Below are positions 21,708-31,276 of a DNA stretch of 31,276 nucleotides, piece after piece. The DNA lies in contig JADGJC010000231.1 of the NCBI GenBank assembly GCA_027596075.1, forward strand, positions 1 through 31,276, read 5' to 3'. This stretch comes from Rhizophlyctis rosea (taxonomy: Eukaryota > Chytridiomycota > Chytridiomycetes > Rhizophlyctidales > Rhizophlyctidaceae). The translations under genes were made by a program, and so were the position numbers. Below the pieces are notes generated by a model, which was not told where the DNA came from, did no database searches, and saw only the letters and a program-made list of their open reading frames with translations. Positions within the stretch are counted from its first letter, which is position 1, and each line of letters begins with the position of its first letter.

Positions 21708-21835
21708 AGCTCTCGACCATCAGCTCGGATTTGTGCGCGCAGGGCACATCACCTCGACGTCGATCGTAATACTTTGAGTCACCTTTAGCGAACAGCTCTC
21801 GAGCCTTAGCTCAGATTTGTGCGCGGAGGGCACAT
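21708..21835. repeat. 42-bp direct repeat, two copies 86 bp apart
   Basis: Copies at 21708-21749 and 21794-21835 share AGCTCTCGA, then a short variable part, then GATTTGTGCGCG and AGGGCACAT. Weaker similarity upstream of each copy (CGTAA...) suggests an older tandem duplication of the whole 86-bp period. It lies inside the pseudogene intron and is not seen in the intact gene's intron. Confidence 0.8.
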
Positions 21836-21995
21836 ATACTGTAGTACCACATCCAGCTTCCACAAATCTAATCAATCCATACCACCCCACGCATACGCAT
21901 CACAAATGAGCATGATGACCCACACTGTAAAATCTCTTCAGAAATACCTACACGCCTTCCTCCAATCCCCAACAGGAAGGGGCAAAACCCTCTCC

Positions 21996-24900
21996 ATCAA
22001 ACAAAACAGCTTTGGCAATGTTCAAAGGCACCGTGGTGAAATGAACACATTCTAATTCTTTGCTGGGACGCTACCTCATCCTCCGCCCGGTCCAAATGAT
22101 CTTCAAAGTTGTACGTGATCCAACTGGTCAATCTGTATTTGAGCTTGTTTGTCTGATTCTATATCAAAAAAATAAACACACCAGGATTTGGACTCCCCAA
22201 CCTGCACGAGGCCTGATCGTGCACTTCGGTGACATCAAAATCCCATTATACAACCGGTCGGCGTTGCAACACACTAATTCAAGCTTACTTTGGTGGATTA
22301 GCAAGTTGCTGGGGAACATCCATTTAGCTCAAAAAGAGGATGGTTAGCGATTTTGAACAGATGAAATGGGAGCAGGTGGACCGCGGAAATTGTCCAAATT
22401 CCAATTCTTTGAGAGGACTGCTTCTTTCTTTTTGATTTGTGTTCATAAGTGGGTGGGGATTTTGACCCGAAATTGAAGGGATTTGAACGCAATGATGCCG
22501 CTAATTGCCTAATTCCCGTCGACAAAGAGAACTAAAGGGCTTCTCGCCGGAAACAGCCAGTCCGGAAGTGGGTTCAACCAATTTATGTAGGCGGTGGAAG
22601 GGCCTGCGGTAATTTTCGCACTATGAGCATTCCAAGTCACTCCTTGCCGTCAGTTACAATGAATTCTGAAAAGGGAACTTATGGTGATGACGGAGAAGGA
22701 ATGTCAGACGTCATGGCAGTGCTACCATGGGATATAAGCCTCAAGCGTATAATTCCACGCTTTTCCTGCCGAATCATCTCAACCCATCTGCCCATGTTGC
22801 TGCTGCAGTGAAGCAATGCTATATTTTGCAACCTTGAGGCGCAGAGGGCCCACTTCAATTAGTGCGATTTTGGGGGGTGGGAGTTGATATCGGCCAACAT
22901 AAATGGTTGGTTTCTCTGTGATCTACCGTGTGAATACCTTTAGATTGAAATTCAATTGTCCATGCGACATTAATCTTCACTTTTAATGTCAGCATGGCAT
23001 ATTGACTTCCAGTTGTCCTCGACTGGCTAACCTGCGCCACACCCGGTAGGCCCGATCTCTGTGCCTCCGCGCTGATGTGTAGGCATCGAAAAAAACGTTT
23101 GCGGCTGATTATTCACATGCTCTTCAGTCAGTTCATGATGGAAGACACAACAGACATGCCGATTGATCTACAATTTTGAGTGAGGCAACCATGCACGCAG
23201 TAATTGGCTATGTTTGATGGCTCCACAGATGACAGATGTCAGGGCGGCGCACCAACCATTGGGCAAGTCTCAAAACCGACGGTCCTTGTGAAGGACGTTA
23301 TGGGGTTAGGCATGTCGAGATATTGGTGGTGTGCTCATGAGATTGTGGATGGAGTGTTATTCCTTTGAGCGTTCTCAACAGCTGGTATTGTTGGACCTCA
23401 TGATTTTTACAGCCGCTTGACTGCACTCTTTTTTCTCTGCACCTGGCGTAAAACCTCAGGCAGTCACTGCCACGGTGGCTCTTTCGCTATCAACGTAGTG
23501 AGTCATCATTTAAGTATCATGGAAAAGGTTAAAACCAATGCGGAATGACCTGAGCAATGTTCGTCATCATGGTGCTTCGCTATGTGCTGTTTGCCGAAGT
23601 CTGGGTTTCTTTATTGAAATGACCAAAATGACAAAGTCAAGACAAGTCGAGGGTGGAAAGGGGACTGGGGCATGCGAGAGTTGGTGATCAAAAAAGACTT
23701 GATGCCATGGAAGACCGAATTTCACAGCTGTGCATATATTTACAATCGAGCTACGTCTTTCTCTCATTTCAGGTTTCTCCTCACATTGTGGGCCGCAACC
23801 ATCAGGCCAGATATGTGTATGGATCATTTTTGGATTTTATTGCGCTGATCCGCTTGGCGTTGATGACTTCACAAACACCGTCATTCCACAAGGTGCTAAA
23901 GAGAGGGATATTGAATGCAAATTCCACGCACGTGTCCGGATCTATATGGCACAATGCCACCTAAGGCTTTTCCCGTTCCCGTTGGGACATGCCCACTGCA
24001 AGTTCCTTTGACTCCCATTAAAATCACCCACTATCGCCGATTTGAAGATTGACCCAGCCAAGGTGCTAACCAAAAAGTATAAGTAAATCCTATTGCGATG
24101 CCCTAGAATGATGAGGAGTGCCTAGACAATCGCTCTCTTTGAAGAGAATGAAATTTGAAAATTTGCATTCAATATCCCTCGGTTTATCTTAATGGATGAC
24201 ATCAACTATGGGACACATATGGCATGCCTTGAACCTGCTTCGCGTCGACATGTAGATTGAATATGTCGGCGTTTTGGGCCCTCCGCAGCTTTTGTGGCAA
24301 CCGCCAAGCACAAAAAGAAAGGCCGGTTGGCGATACGTTGTCCGCAGTGTACAGCGCTTATCCTATCAGGCGACCATACTGCAGTGCAGAGCAACTTGCT
24401 GTAGCGTTTAAGTTCAACAATTGACCACAAAATGACCAATACTGAAGCCGGTCAGAGGCCTGAAAGGAGTAAGAAGCTGATGAAAAGATGAGGATAGAGA
24501 ATATGGTTCACGAATCGTCGGGTAGTAGCATGGCTAAGCCCTCTCAATCCATTGAATTTTAGACATTGAGGAAAAATGAAGTGAGCGGAGCGAGAGACTC
24601 ATAATGGGGACTGGGGCGTTGGCAATTGTCCTAGTGCCCTTTTTGCATAACTCACCACGGTTTGGCGGGGTAACACTGTTCTGCCCAGGTATGTGATTTA
24701 GACAAGCTCATTGTTCCAGCGGAGACTCCGGGGGGGTGGCAGTATGGAACCTCGCCGTTGTCCTCCCATGAGATACAATGGTCGCGTATTGACTGAAATG
24801 TATTCCTCTCTCCAGCCCTTTGGGGGATGGTAGAAAAAGGAGATGGGCACCTGTAGGGATGCGTAGGAAGAGGGTTTGCCTATCGGATGCCGTGGCAGGA

Positions 24901-26567
24901 AGGACGTCTATCGGACTCCACTCATTAATTGGAAGGTTGGTTGACACAACACACTCAATGGAAAGACCTTGTAGATTGCAGAGCGTGATCTGGACGCCCT
25001 TTTGTTGCCACTTCATTTTGCAATTGGGGATGGGGTATATTCTCTTATATGAAAAGTCAGTCAATATGCGCGGTGCGTTGGTGCTGCTTGGTAACAAATG
25101 ATTGCGAGTTTGAAATGCCATTTGCTGTGCAGGCGTTCTTTTCTTTTTGGGGGTGTCACGCCATGATTTTTGCGCTTCTGACAGGTGTATGAACAGATTG
25201 CTTATGACTTGATCCCATTCTTTTGGTAACATGATTGAAAATCATCCATGCAATCATCGCCACACAGGTGCCTCTTGCTTTGCTTCTTTCGCAAAACAAC
25301 CGTTAATTGACTTGGGTGGACACGACTTGACAAGGAAGACCAAAGTGACCTGATGATCCACTTCGGATTGCCACTACTCCGTTTGTGTTAGTACGATCTC
25401 CGTTCGTTGCTTCTTTTTTCAGCGAGGCGAAGCGACCAGGTTTCAGACAAGCTTAGATGTAGTTGTCAAGAGCAAGAATGAGTTGTAAGCCACTGGTTCA
25501 TGGCTGTGCCATTTGGTTTGTCGTTCATTGCAGGTTCGACATTCGCAATGTCATCTCATGTCAACGTCCCAGGTCACGATGCAGTGCTGTTCGGTATAGC
25601 TGTGTCTCGGCATGTTTATCGAATTGGGTGGTTGGACATGTACCCTGCGCGAAGTGTGCGAATGCCTGTATTTCTATCATGTAGGCATGATGAGATCGCT
25701 ATACATCTTCCGCAGTTGAGGGGTTGTCCAACCGTTCCACCTTTTGAGGATGCAGCTTGATGAAGGCATGTCCCACTCCATCTTCTTCCCTGGGCATTCC
25801 TTTTTGTCATCAAATTGGCTCCTGCGTATGCTTCAAGGGTACCGTCAGGCCATCCGCCAGTGGCTAGCACGTGATGGGACTGATGGATGCGTATTCTCAA
25901 AGCAACAGTAACTGAAGGATTTTCGGAGTCTCCTCAGAATGTCAATCCTGACTCCAGCTGTGCAGTAACCTCCGGGCTCAAATCGTGACCGATTCCCGTC
26001 CACAAAAAAAAAAAATGAGCAAATGCCATTCGGCATGGTCAAAGGCCCATATGACTCAGATGGGGATCTGAAGAACCAACCAGTCGAGCCCGAGCTGGCC
26101 AATGGACGTCAAGCTGGGACTGAAGCCGTTCCGGTGACTGTGCGGAATTCATCACTATGGGCCAATCTCAGCAGTTCGACTGGGCATCCGATCCAGATCC
26201 GCATAAGTGACCTGCCGCACTTTGATTGATGCATATGCTGACTGCAGTTGTGATTCCTTCCTTTTTCTGCCGGCTGCAGGAAACCAAGGCTACGTTGAGA
26301 CTCGAGCATCCTGCTGTATGCTGGACATATCTGACATAGTATGCTGTTGCAGATGGTAAACGGACCCTGAAGGGAAGATGTGGACCCTGACACGCGGTTC
26401 ACCTTGCTCGTCCATGGTCGTGGCTGATTCATCGTGACTCACTACAAGTGGCAATAAGTGTCCAAAATGGATAAATCGCGTTTCTTGCCCTCTTCTGGGC
26501 GCTTTCCCACACTCCCCCTCCCATCCATCACCTCGATTCACTACCGCCCAATCGGGACGACAGCGTG
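21996..26567. other. Intergenic stretch with no supported gene
   Basis: Similarity to FANCJ ends at the left boundary and does not resume until the intact gene. Open frames here are short and without motifs; the longest is a 174-codon minus-strand frame at 24708-25232, which I could not link to a family. An A run of about 12 lies near 26005. Bases 26450-26567 are C-rich and probably form the FANCJ promoter region. Confidence 0.5.
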
Positions 26568-26576
26568 CATATAAGG
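26568..26576 (+). promoter_or_regulatory. TATA box of the FANCJ gene
   Basis: CATATAAGG lies about 100 bp before the first downstream ATG at 26672. No ATG falls between them on the plus strand. Position and sequence match the TATA-like element of the HNH-kinase gene. Confidence 0.5.
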
Positions 26577-26671
26577 ACGGCGTATTCAGTCGGTACTCGC
26601 ATCCCACTTTTCTCCCTCGGCACCTCCACCAGCACGTATCACCACCACTTCGTGTGGTTGCACCGGAGCAA

Positions 26672-29600
26672 ATGAGCGACACAGGAGGACGAAAACCTCT
26701 CACACGATGGTCCTATCACTCCTCCTCCTCCGTACTCCGTGACCCTTCCAGGCGCGTTTCCCTCTTCAACGCACGAACAGCAACCGCAATCAACACAACT
26801 AAATTCTCCAACAACTCAAACCTCGTACGCGCCAAAACGGAAGCTGCCAAAGAGCTTCGAGGTCGGAGTGCCGGCTGCGTCGCCATCGACGAGGCAGGGC
26901 GGACCGAAGAAGCGACGAACGGGCGGTGGCGGAAGTAGCAATGGAGGAGGGGTTGCCAAAGGGAGGAATGCTGGCACTCAAAAGAGTAGTAATGTGGGGG
27001 TAGGGATGCGTACAAAGTCTCAGCCTGAACTTGTACCAGCGGACCTTGGCTGGGTCAAAGACAACTACGCATATGCCTCCCTTCCTCCCACGGCGCCACC
27101 TGTAAAGGCGGTTGATTACACCATTGGTGGTGTGAATATCAGATTTCCCTTCAAGGTGGGTATTTACCGATGAGTTTTGTTGGGGAGGGGGGGGGGGGGG
27201 GGGGTCAGAGGAGGTTCAGGAAGTAATGAGCGGCAAGTCAGATATCCTTCCTGAACGTTTCATCACATCACAGGCATACCCGTCGCAAATGGGCATGATG
27301 GCCCACACAATCAAATCCCTCCAAAAATCCCAACACGCCCTCCTCGAATCCCCAACCGGAACAGGCAAAACCCTGGCGCTTCTCGTCTCTATCTTGGCAT
27401 GGCGCGAGCAGGAACGGGAAAGAGTCAATAGGGAGAACAATAAGAGGGCGAGGCAGTATGCTGAGCAAGCCGGTGTGGTCAAAGGGAATGGTGCCGAGAA
27501 AGGGGCGGGGAAGGCGGAAGGGAAGGAGAATTGTGCGAGGGGGAGGATTGAATATGAGGATGATGAATATGGATGGTCGGAGGGTGAGGAGGCGGCAAGT
27601 GGGACTCCGACTACGACCCAGCAACAACAGCAACAGACACCTCCGACGAGCCAACCAGAATTTGAGATGCAGAGGGTACCGAAGATCTACTTTGCTAGGT
27701 GCGCGTCGAGTTGTTGTTTTTGACCATGCGATGGGAGGATTGTTTTGCTGAATGCTGAGTCACTCCTTCATTGGTATCATAGTCGAACACAAAAACAGCT
27801 CCAACAGATCGTCCGGGAGCTCCGTACCAACACTGTTTACAAGCCTCGTATGGCCGTGCTGGGGTCGCGGCAACATTATTGTGTTAATCCGGAGTTGAAG
27901 AAGTCGCCGAATCGGGGGGAGGATTGGTGAGTCTTGATTTGTGCTACGCGAACGTTGGGAAGATGCTGATACCGGGCCGTTGGACAGTGAGAACTTGCTA
28001 AGACATAACGACTGTACGTACTTCAATGGCGTGCGGGCGCTCAAGGCGCGGAGGGAACTCCAGGGGATCTGGGATATTGAGGATATTGTTACGTTGGGGA
28101 AGAAGACTAGGGGGTGTCCTTATTACGTGAGTTGTTTGAGATGTTATCACTCTATGTGGTTTTCGGGAATTTTGGATTGATAGGTTTGTTTCGTAGACGT
28201 CGAGACAGTTGGCGGATACGGCGGATATTGTGTTCTTGCCGTACAATTATGTTGTTGATCCGGGGATCAGGGAGGCGAGTGGGGTTAGTGTTGATGGGAA
28301 TGTGTTTGTTTTTGATGAAGGTATGGGGATGTTGGAGTTTTGGGGAGGGTTCCGACATAGGGAGGTCGGGCGGGAGTTGATTTTTGATATATCTTCTGTT
28401 TTTTCTTTCTGAGCGCACAACATTGAGGACGCGTGTATGGAAGCTGGGAGTTTGGCGGGGTTGGAGTTTGGGAAGTTGGGTGAGGGTGTTAGGGGTGAGT
28501 CGTCCATCTTCCCATCATTCATTTACCCCTGGTTTCTTCCTTCTTCTTCCTACCTCGTGCTTACATTTCCCTTTGGCGTAGAACTGGAGAAACTCCAAGT
28601 GTCGGATCCGGGCGAGGAAGGGTACGCGGCGCTGATCGGGCTTGCGAATGGGTTGATGGGGTTGAGGATGGAGGGTGGGAAAGGGGGTAAAGTGGAGAAG
28701 GAGAGGGGTGGGAAGATGGTTAGGATGTAAGTCTATGGGTTTTTTGAGAACGGTGTGGGGCGTGAATGTTTGATTGACGGGGTCTTTTGGGTGTTCAGAT
28801 GGTCAGGAAAGGATATTCGGAATGTTTTGGAGGAGGTTGGGATTGGTGTTTCGCTTGAAAGGTGCGCACTCCCCTTCCCTCCCTCTCTCCCTCCTCCCTC
28901 TCTCGCTAACCCTGACCTCCAGCATCCACCTCTGGCGCACGGGCCTCGCCGCTCTCGACGCGAAGATGGAGGAGTTGAGAAATGCGGCGATGCAGAATCA
29001 GTGGCATTCGAAGGGGAAGAAGAAGAAGGAGGAAGCGCATTTGAGCGCGTGGGTTGTGCAGATGTTTAAGGGGCTTGTGTTTGTTGTTGGGGTTTTGGTT
29101 GGGGAGGGGGTTTGGGATGGTGAGTTTTTTTTGGATGGGGGTGTTTTAGGGTTTTTGTGTGTGTTGGTGACGGGGGAATCGAATAATGTTTTCCCTTAGA
29201 TTATCGGATGGTGTTGATTAAGGAGAGGGTTGAGGGTGTTTCGAGGAGGTGGAGGGCGGATAGTGAGTATTATGTTTTTCTTTCTTTGATCCCGTGCTTT
29301 TGGCATTGCGCTTGCGTGATGATGGAAGTGCTGATTGATTGTAATTCATATGTTGGTGTAGACCCGTTGCAGTTGTGGGAGTTTAGTGTGGAGTTTTGGT
29401 GAGTCGTCTGGTGCGTGGCCATGATGCGGGATTCTGATGTTGATGAGAGGTGTTCTCATTTTATAGGTGTTTGAATCCGGCGATCATTTTCCGGAAGTTG
29501 GCGGGGCAGGCTAGGAGTGTTGTTTTGACGAGGTATGCTGAGGGCGAAGTTTTGAAGGCGTCGACAGTGTTTGTGCGCGAGGTGTATGAGAACCTTGCTT

Positions 29601-31276
29601 CACGCCATTCATTTGCTGATGTTCACCGTCGTTTCGCTTCCTGTAGTGGGACGTTAAGTCCCTTGAGTTCCTTCGAGTCGGAGTTGGGCGTGGTGTTTGA
29701 GAATAAGTTGGAGGCTCCGCATGTTGTCCGGAACGATCAGGTAAGCCTTCTTTTATCCTGCCTTTGTGTTCGCTTTTCACTAACCCCCCACATAGGTCTG
29801 GACCGGCGTTCTTACACACTCACCATCTCTCCCTTCCCACCCGGCGTTTCCGATGCATGGGACGTACGTGAATCAGGAGAATCGGTATTATATGGTGGGA
29901 GTTGTGGGGTGTTTGAAGGGTGTTGTTGGGAGTTTGAGGAAGGAGACGGGGGGCGTGTTGGTGTTTGTGCCGGGGTATCGGTGGGTTGAGGGGGTGTTGA
30001 AGGGGATTTGTGGTGGGGAGGGTTGGGGGGGGGTGGGGGGGGGTTTTTGGGGGTGGTGTGTGGGGGTGGGGTTGGGGGGGGGGTTGGGGGTGGGGGGGGG
30101 GTTGGGGGGGGTTGTGGGGGTTTGTGAGGGGAGGGGGGTTTTTGTTGGTAAGTTTTTGTATTGTTTGTGTGTTTGGGCTGGGTTCGTGGGGCGCAGCAGT
30201 TGGGAGTTGGCCGCTGGCAGGGCTTATTACGTGGTAGAGTGGTACTGATGCTAATTTTGTGTTTCTCGCAATGCAGAGCCGAAGACGAACACCCAGGGAG
30301 AGTTTGATCGTGTCATGGCTGATTATGCCAAGAGTGTGAAGGAAGGAAATGGAGGTGTCATGATTTGTGTTCAGCGTGGCAAGGTATGCGTCTTTCTATC
30401 CCCCCGCCCCCGACCTTTTCATCATCACTCCTCCCCCACCCCCCCTTAATCTTCTCCCTTCCTGTAGATGTCGGAAGGCATAGACTTCTCGGACGCCCTC
30501 GCGCGCGCTGTAGTTATTGTTGGGGTCCCGTTTCCGAATGTGAAGGATTTGAAGGTTGGGGAGAAGAAGGGGTGGAATGATTGGAGGCGGACGCTGAGGG
30601 GGAGCGGCAACGCCGCGGGCGGGGGTGGAGGAGGCGGTGGTGGGGGGGGAACGGTGTTGAGTGGAAGCGAGTGGTATGAAGTCCAGGCGTATCGGGCGGT
30701 GAATCAGAGTTTGGGGAGGTGTATTAGGCATCGGGGAGACTGGGTAAGTTGTGGTTGGTTTTGCGGGTGGGGCGTTTTTTGATGGGGTGTTCATGAGGTG
30801 TTTTATGGCGTTTGTAGGGTGCGATCGTGTTGCTTGACGATCGGTTTGCGACGACTAAGAGTCAGGGGATGATTAGTAAGTGGGCTAGGGGGCGGATACG
30901 TGAGTATGCGTTGTGATTTACTTCGCGGTTGATTTCGTACGGACTGTTGATTTACTTGGCTTGTGTTGTTTTGTTCGTTAGGTACGTTTGGCGACTTCGG
31001 AACGGCTGAAGAGAGTTTGAGGAGGTTTTTTGAGGGGCAGGAGGAGAGGAAGAGGAGGGTTGAGGAGGAAGTGCGGGTGGAAGTGAAGATGGTGGAGGTG
31101 GAGGAGGAGGAAAATAAGGGTGGGGAGGGGCAGAAGGGGTTGATGGGGTTGGGGCCTGTGACGCCCGAGAGGCGGGGGAGGGAACAGGGTGGTGGGGTTG
31201 GAGATTTGCCGACGCCGGTTAGTTTGAGGAAGAGGGGGTGGGGTGGGGGTGGTGATGGGGCTGTGCAGGAGGAGCA
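26672..31276 (+). CDS. BRIP1: FANCJ/BRIP1-type iron-sulphur DNA helicase, 3' end missing
   Basis: This XPD-family 5'-3' DNA helicase acts in interstrand crosslink repair and G-quadruplex unwinding in the nucleus. Exons: 26672/26676-27155, 27274-27698, 27783-27926, 27988-28126, 28197-28320, 28414-28494, 28582-28726, 28799-28861, 28923-29119, 29200-29262, 29362-29398, 29467-29532, 29647-29740, 29796-30147, 30277-30383, 30468-30743, 30818-30899, 30982 onward; all phases agree. Motifs in order: [18 protein letters not shown] (diagnostic of FANCJ over RTEL1), Walker [15 protein letters not shown], four iron-sulphur cysteines (HYC, GEDC, NDC, GCPYY), [54 protein letters not shown]. The tail after [10 protein letters not shown] is acidic and Glu-rich. 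Oddities: the start ATG is out of frame with the conserved N-terminus, a Gly-rich insert sits at about 30010-30140, and a run of about 11 Gly is encoded at 30618-30650. RTEL1 and CHL1/DDX11 are less likely. Confidence 0.93.
27187..27204 (+). repeat. 18-base G run in FANCJ intron 1
   Basis: An uninterrupted run of 18 G bases, preceded by GGGG and one A, lies 31 bases after the intron donor. Such tracts can form G-quadruplexes and are unstable in length. Because homopolymers are hard to read, the exact length is uncertain. Confidence 0.9.
30025..30111 (+). repeat. Array of G5-G10 tracts within FANCJ exon 14
   Basis: Runs of 9, 9, 10, 5, 10 and 8 G bases (starting at 30025, 30035, 30074, 30086, 30092 and 30104) alternate with short T-containing spacers. 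The frame stays open through it and encodes a Gly/Val/Trp-rich insert. The array lies on the coding strand, so both the non-template strand and the transcript could fold into G-quadruplexes. Confidence 0.85.
30618..30650 (+). repeat. GGN trinucleotide run encoding polyglycine in FANCJ
   Basis: About eleven glycine codons in a row, using mixed GGN codons, interrupt the segment between NVKDLKV and [16 protein letters not shown]. In the human protein this is a short loop before the last helicase motif, so the run is probably a tolerated loop extension. Confidence 0.85.

Larger units (their letters stand above)
21148..21995 (+). pseudogene. truncated duplicate of the 5' end of the FANCJ helicase gene
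   Basis: This matches the first exon, first intron and start of exon 2 of the intact gene at 26672 onward. Parallel pieces, in order, are an acidic then Pro-rich N-terminus (DDDDDQTPSTSPPPY), KLPASF against [19 protein letters not shown] in both, and YTIGGVDIRFPSK against [13 protein letters not shown]. The last piece (21891-21995) reads SQMSMMTHTVKSLQK then SPTGRGKT, where the intact gene has SPTGTGKT. Defects visible: a stop and frame change near 21370, a stop and frame change near 21534, and loss of the intron acceptor (CAC in place of CAG before 21891). The homology ends just after the Walker A motif, so no helicase could be made. The ATG at 21148 is in frame with the N-terminal part, unlike that of the intact gene. 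Confidence 0.85.

Noticed and set aside
24708..25232. 174-codon minus-strand open frame
   Set aside because: Parts look protein-like (CKMKWQQKGVQ, STNLPINEW), but there is no recognisable family, promoter or intron pattern. It was left out as unsupported.
26672..31276. RTEL1 or CHL1 identity for the helicase
   Set aside because: YTIGGVxI, KAYPSQ, WDIED, FWCLNPA and PFPNVKDL match FANCJ/BRIP1 and not the equivalent RTEL1 positions.
1..31276. CRISPR array or bacterial operon
   Set aside because: No regularly spaced repeats of suitable length occur, and the genes have spliceosomal introns.

Overview
The window looks like nuclear DNA of an intron-rich, compact-intron eukaryote, most likely an early-diverging (chytrid-like) fungus. 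The evidence is short introns of about 55-120 bp with GT..AG ends and CTAAC-type branch points, TATA-like boxes 80-110 bp upstream of starts, and a FANCJ/BRIP1 helicase. FANCJ is known from animals, plants and other lineages but is absent from budding yeast. The lineage is an inference; no marker here fixes it.

Layout. Bases 1-388 hold the 5' end of a minus-strand gene that runs off the left edge, with Ser/Arg-rich then Gly/Arg-rich sequence and 18-bp tandem repeats. Bases 389-6530 show no convincing gene. A possible hypothetical gene lies at 6593-7153 and ends in a 38-bp tandem duplication. Bases 9427-11280 hold the most unusual gene: seven exons whose phases close to one 499-residue reading frame joining an HNH nuclease, two copies of a 25-residue Cys/His motif, and a protein kinase with a short C-lobe. 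Downstream, 11321-12388 carries weaker exon-like pieces. Bases 12389-21147 are a long gene-poor tract.

Bases 21148-21995 are a decayed duplicate of the first two exons of the FANCJ gene. The intact FANCJ gene starts near 26672, with a TATA-like box at 26568, and leaves the window at 31276 after 18 recognisable exons. It has Walker A, the four iron-sulphur cysteines, DEAH, and the later helicase motifs through QxxGRxxR.

How the parts relate. FANCJ is an iron-sulphur DNA helicase that unwinds G-quadruplexes. Its own gene here carries an 18-base G run in intron 1 and a dense array of G8-G10 tracts in or beside a coding exon, and its pseudogene has a perfect GGGT quadruplex motif in the matching intron. 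The HNH-kinase gene has different codon use from FANCJ and sits in a gene-poor region, which suggests a lineage-specific or mobile accessory gene. Its role is not known from the sequence.
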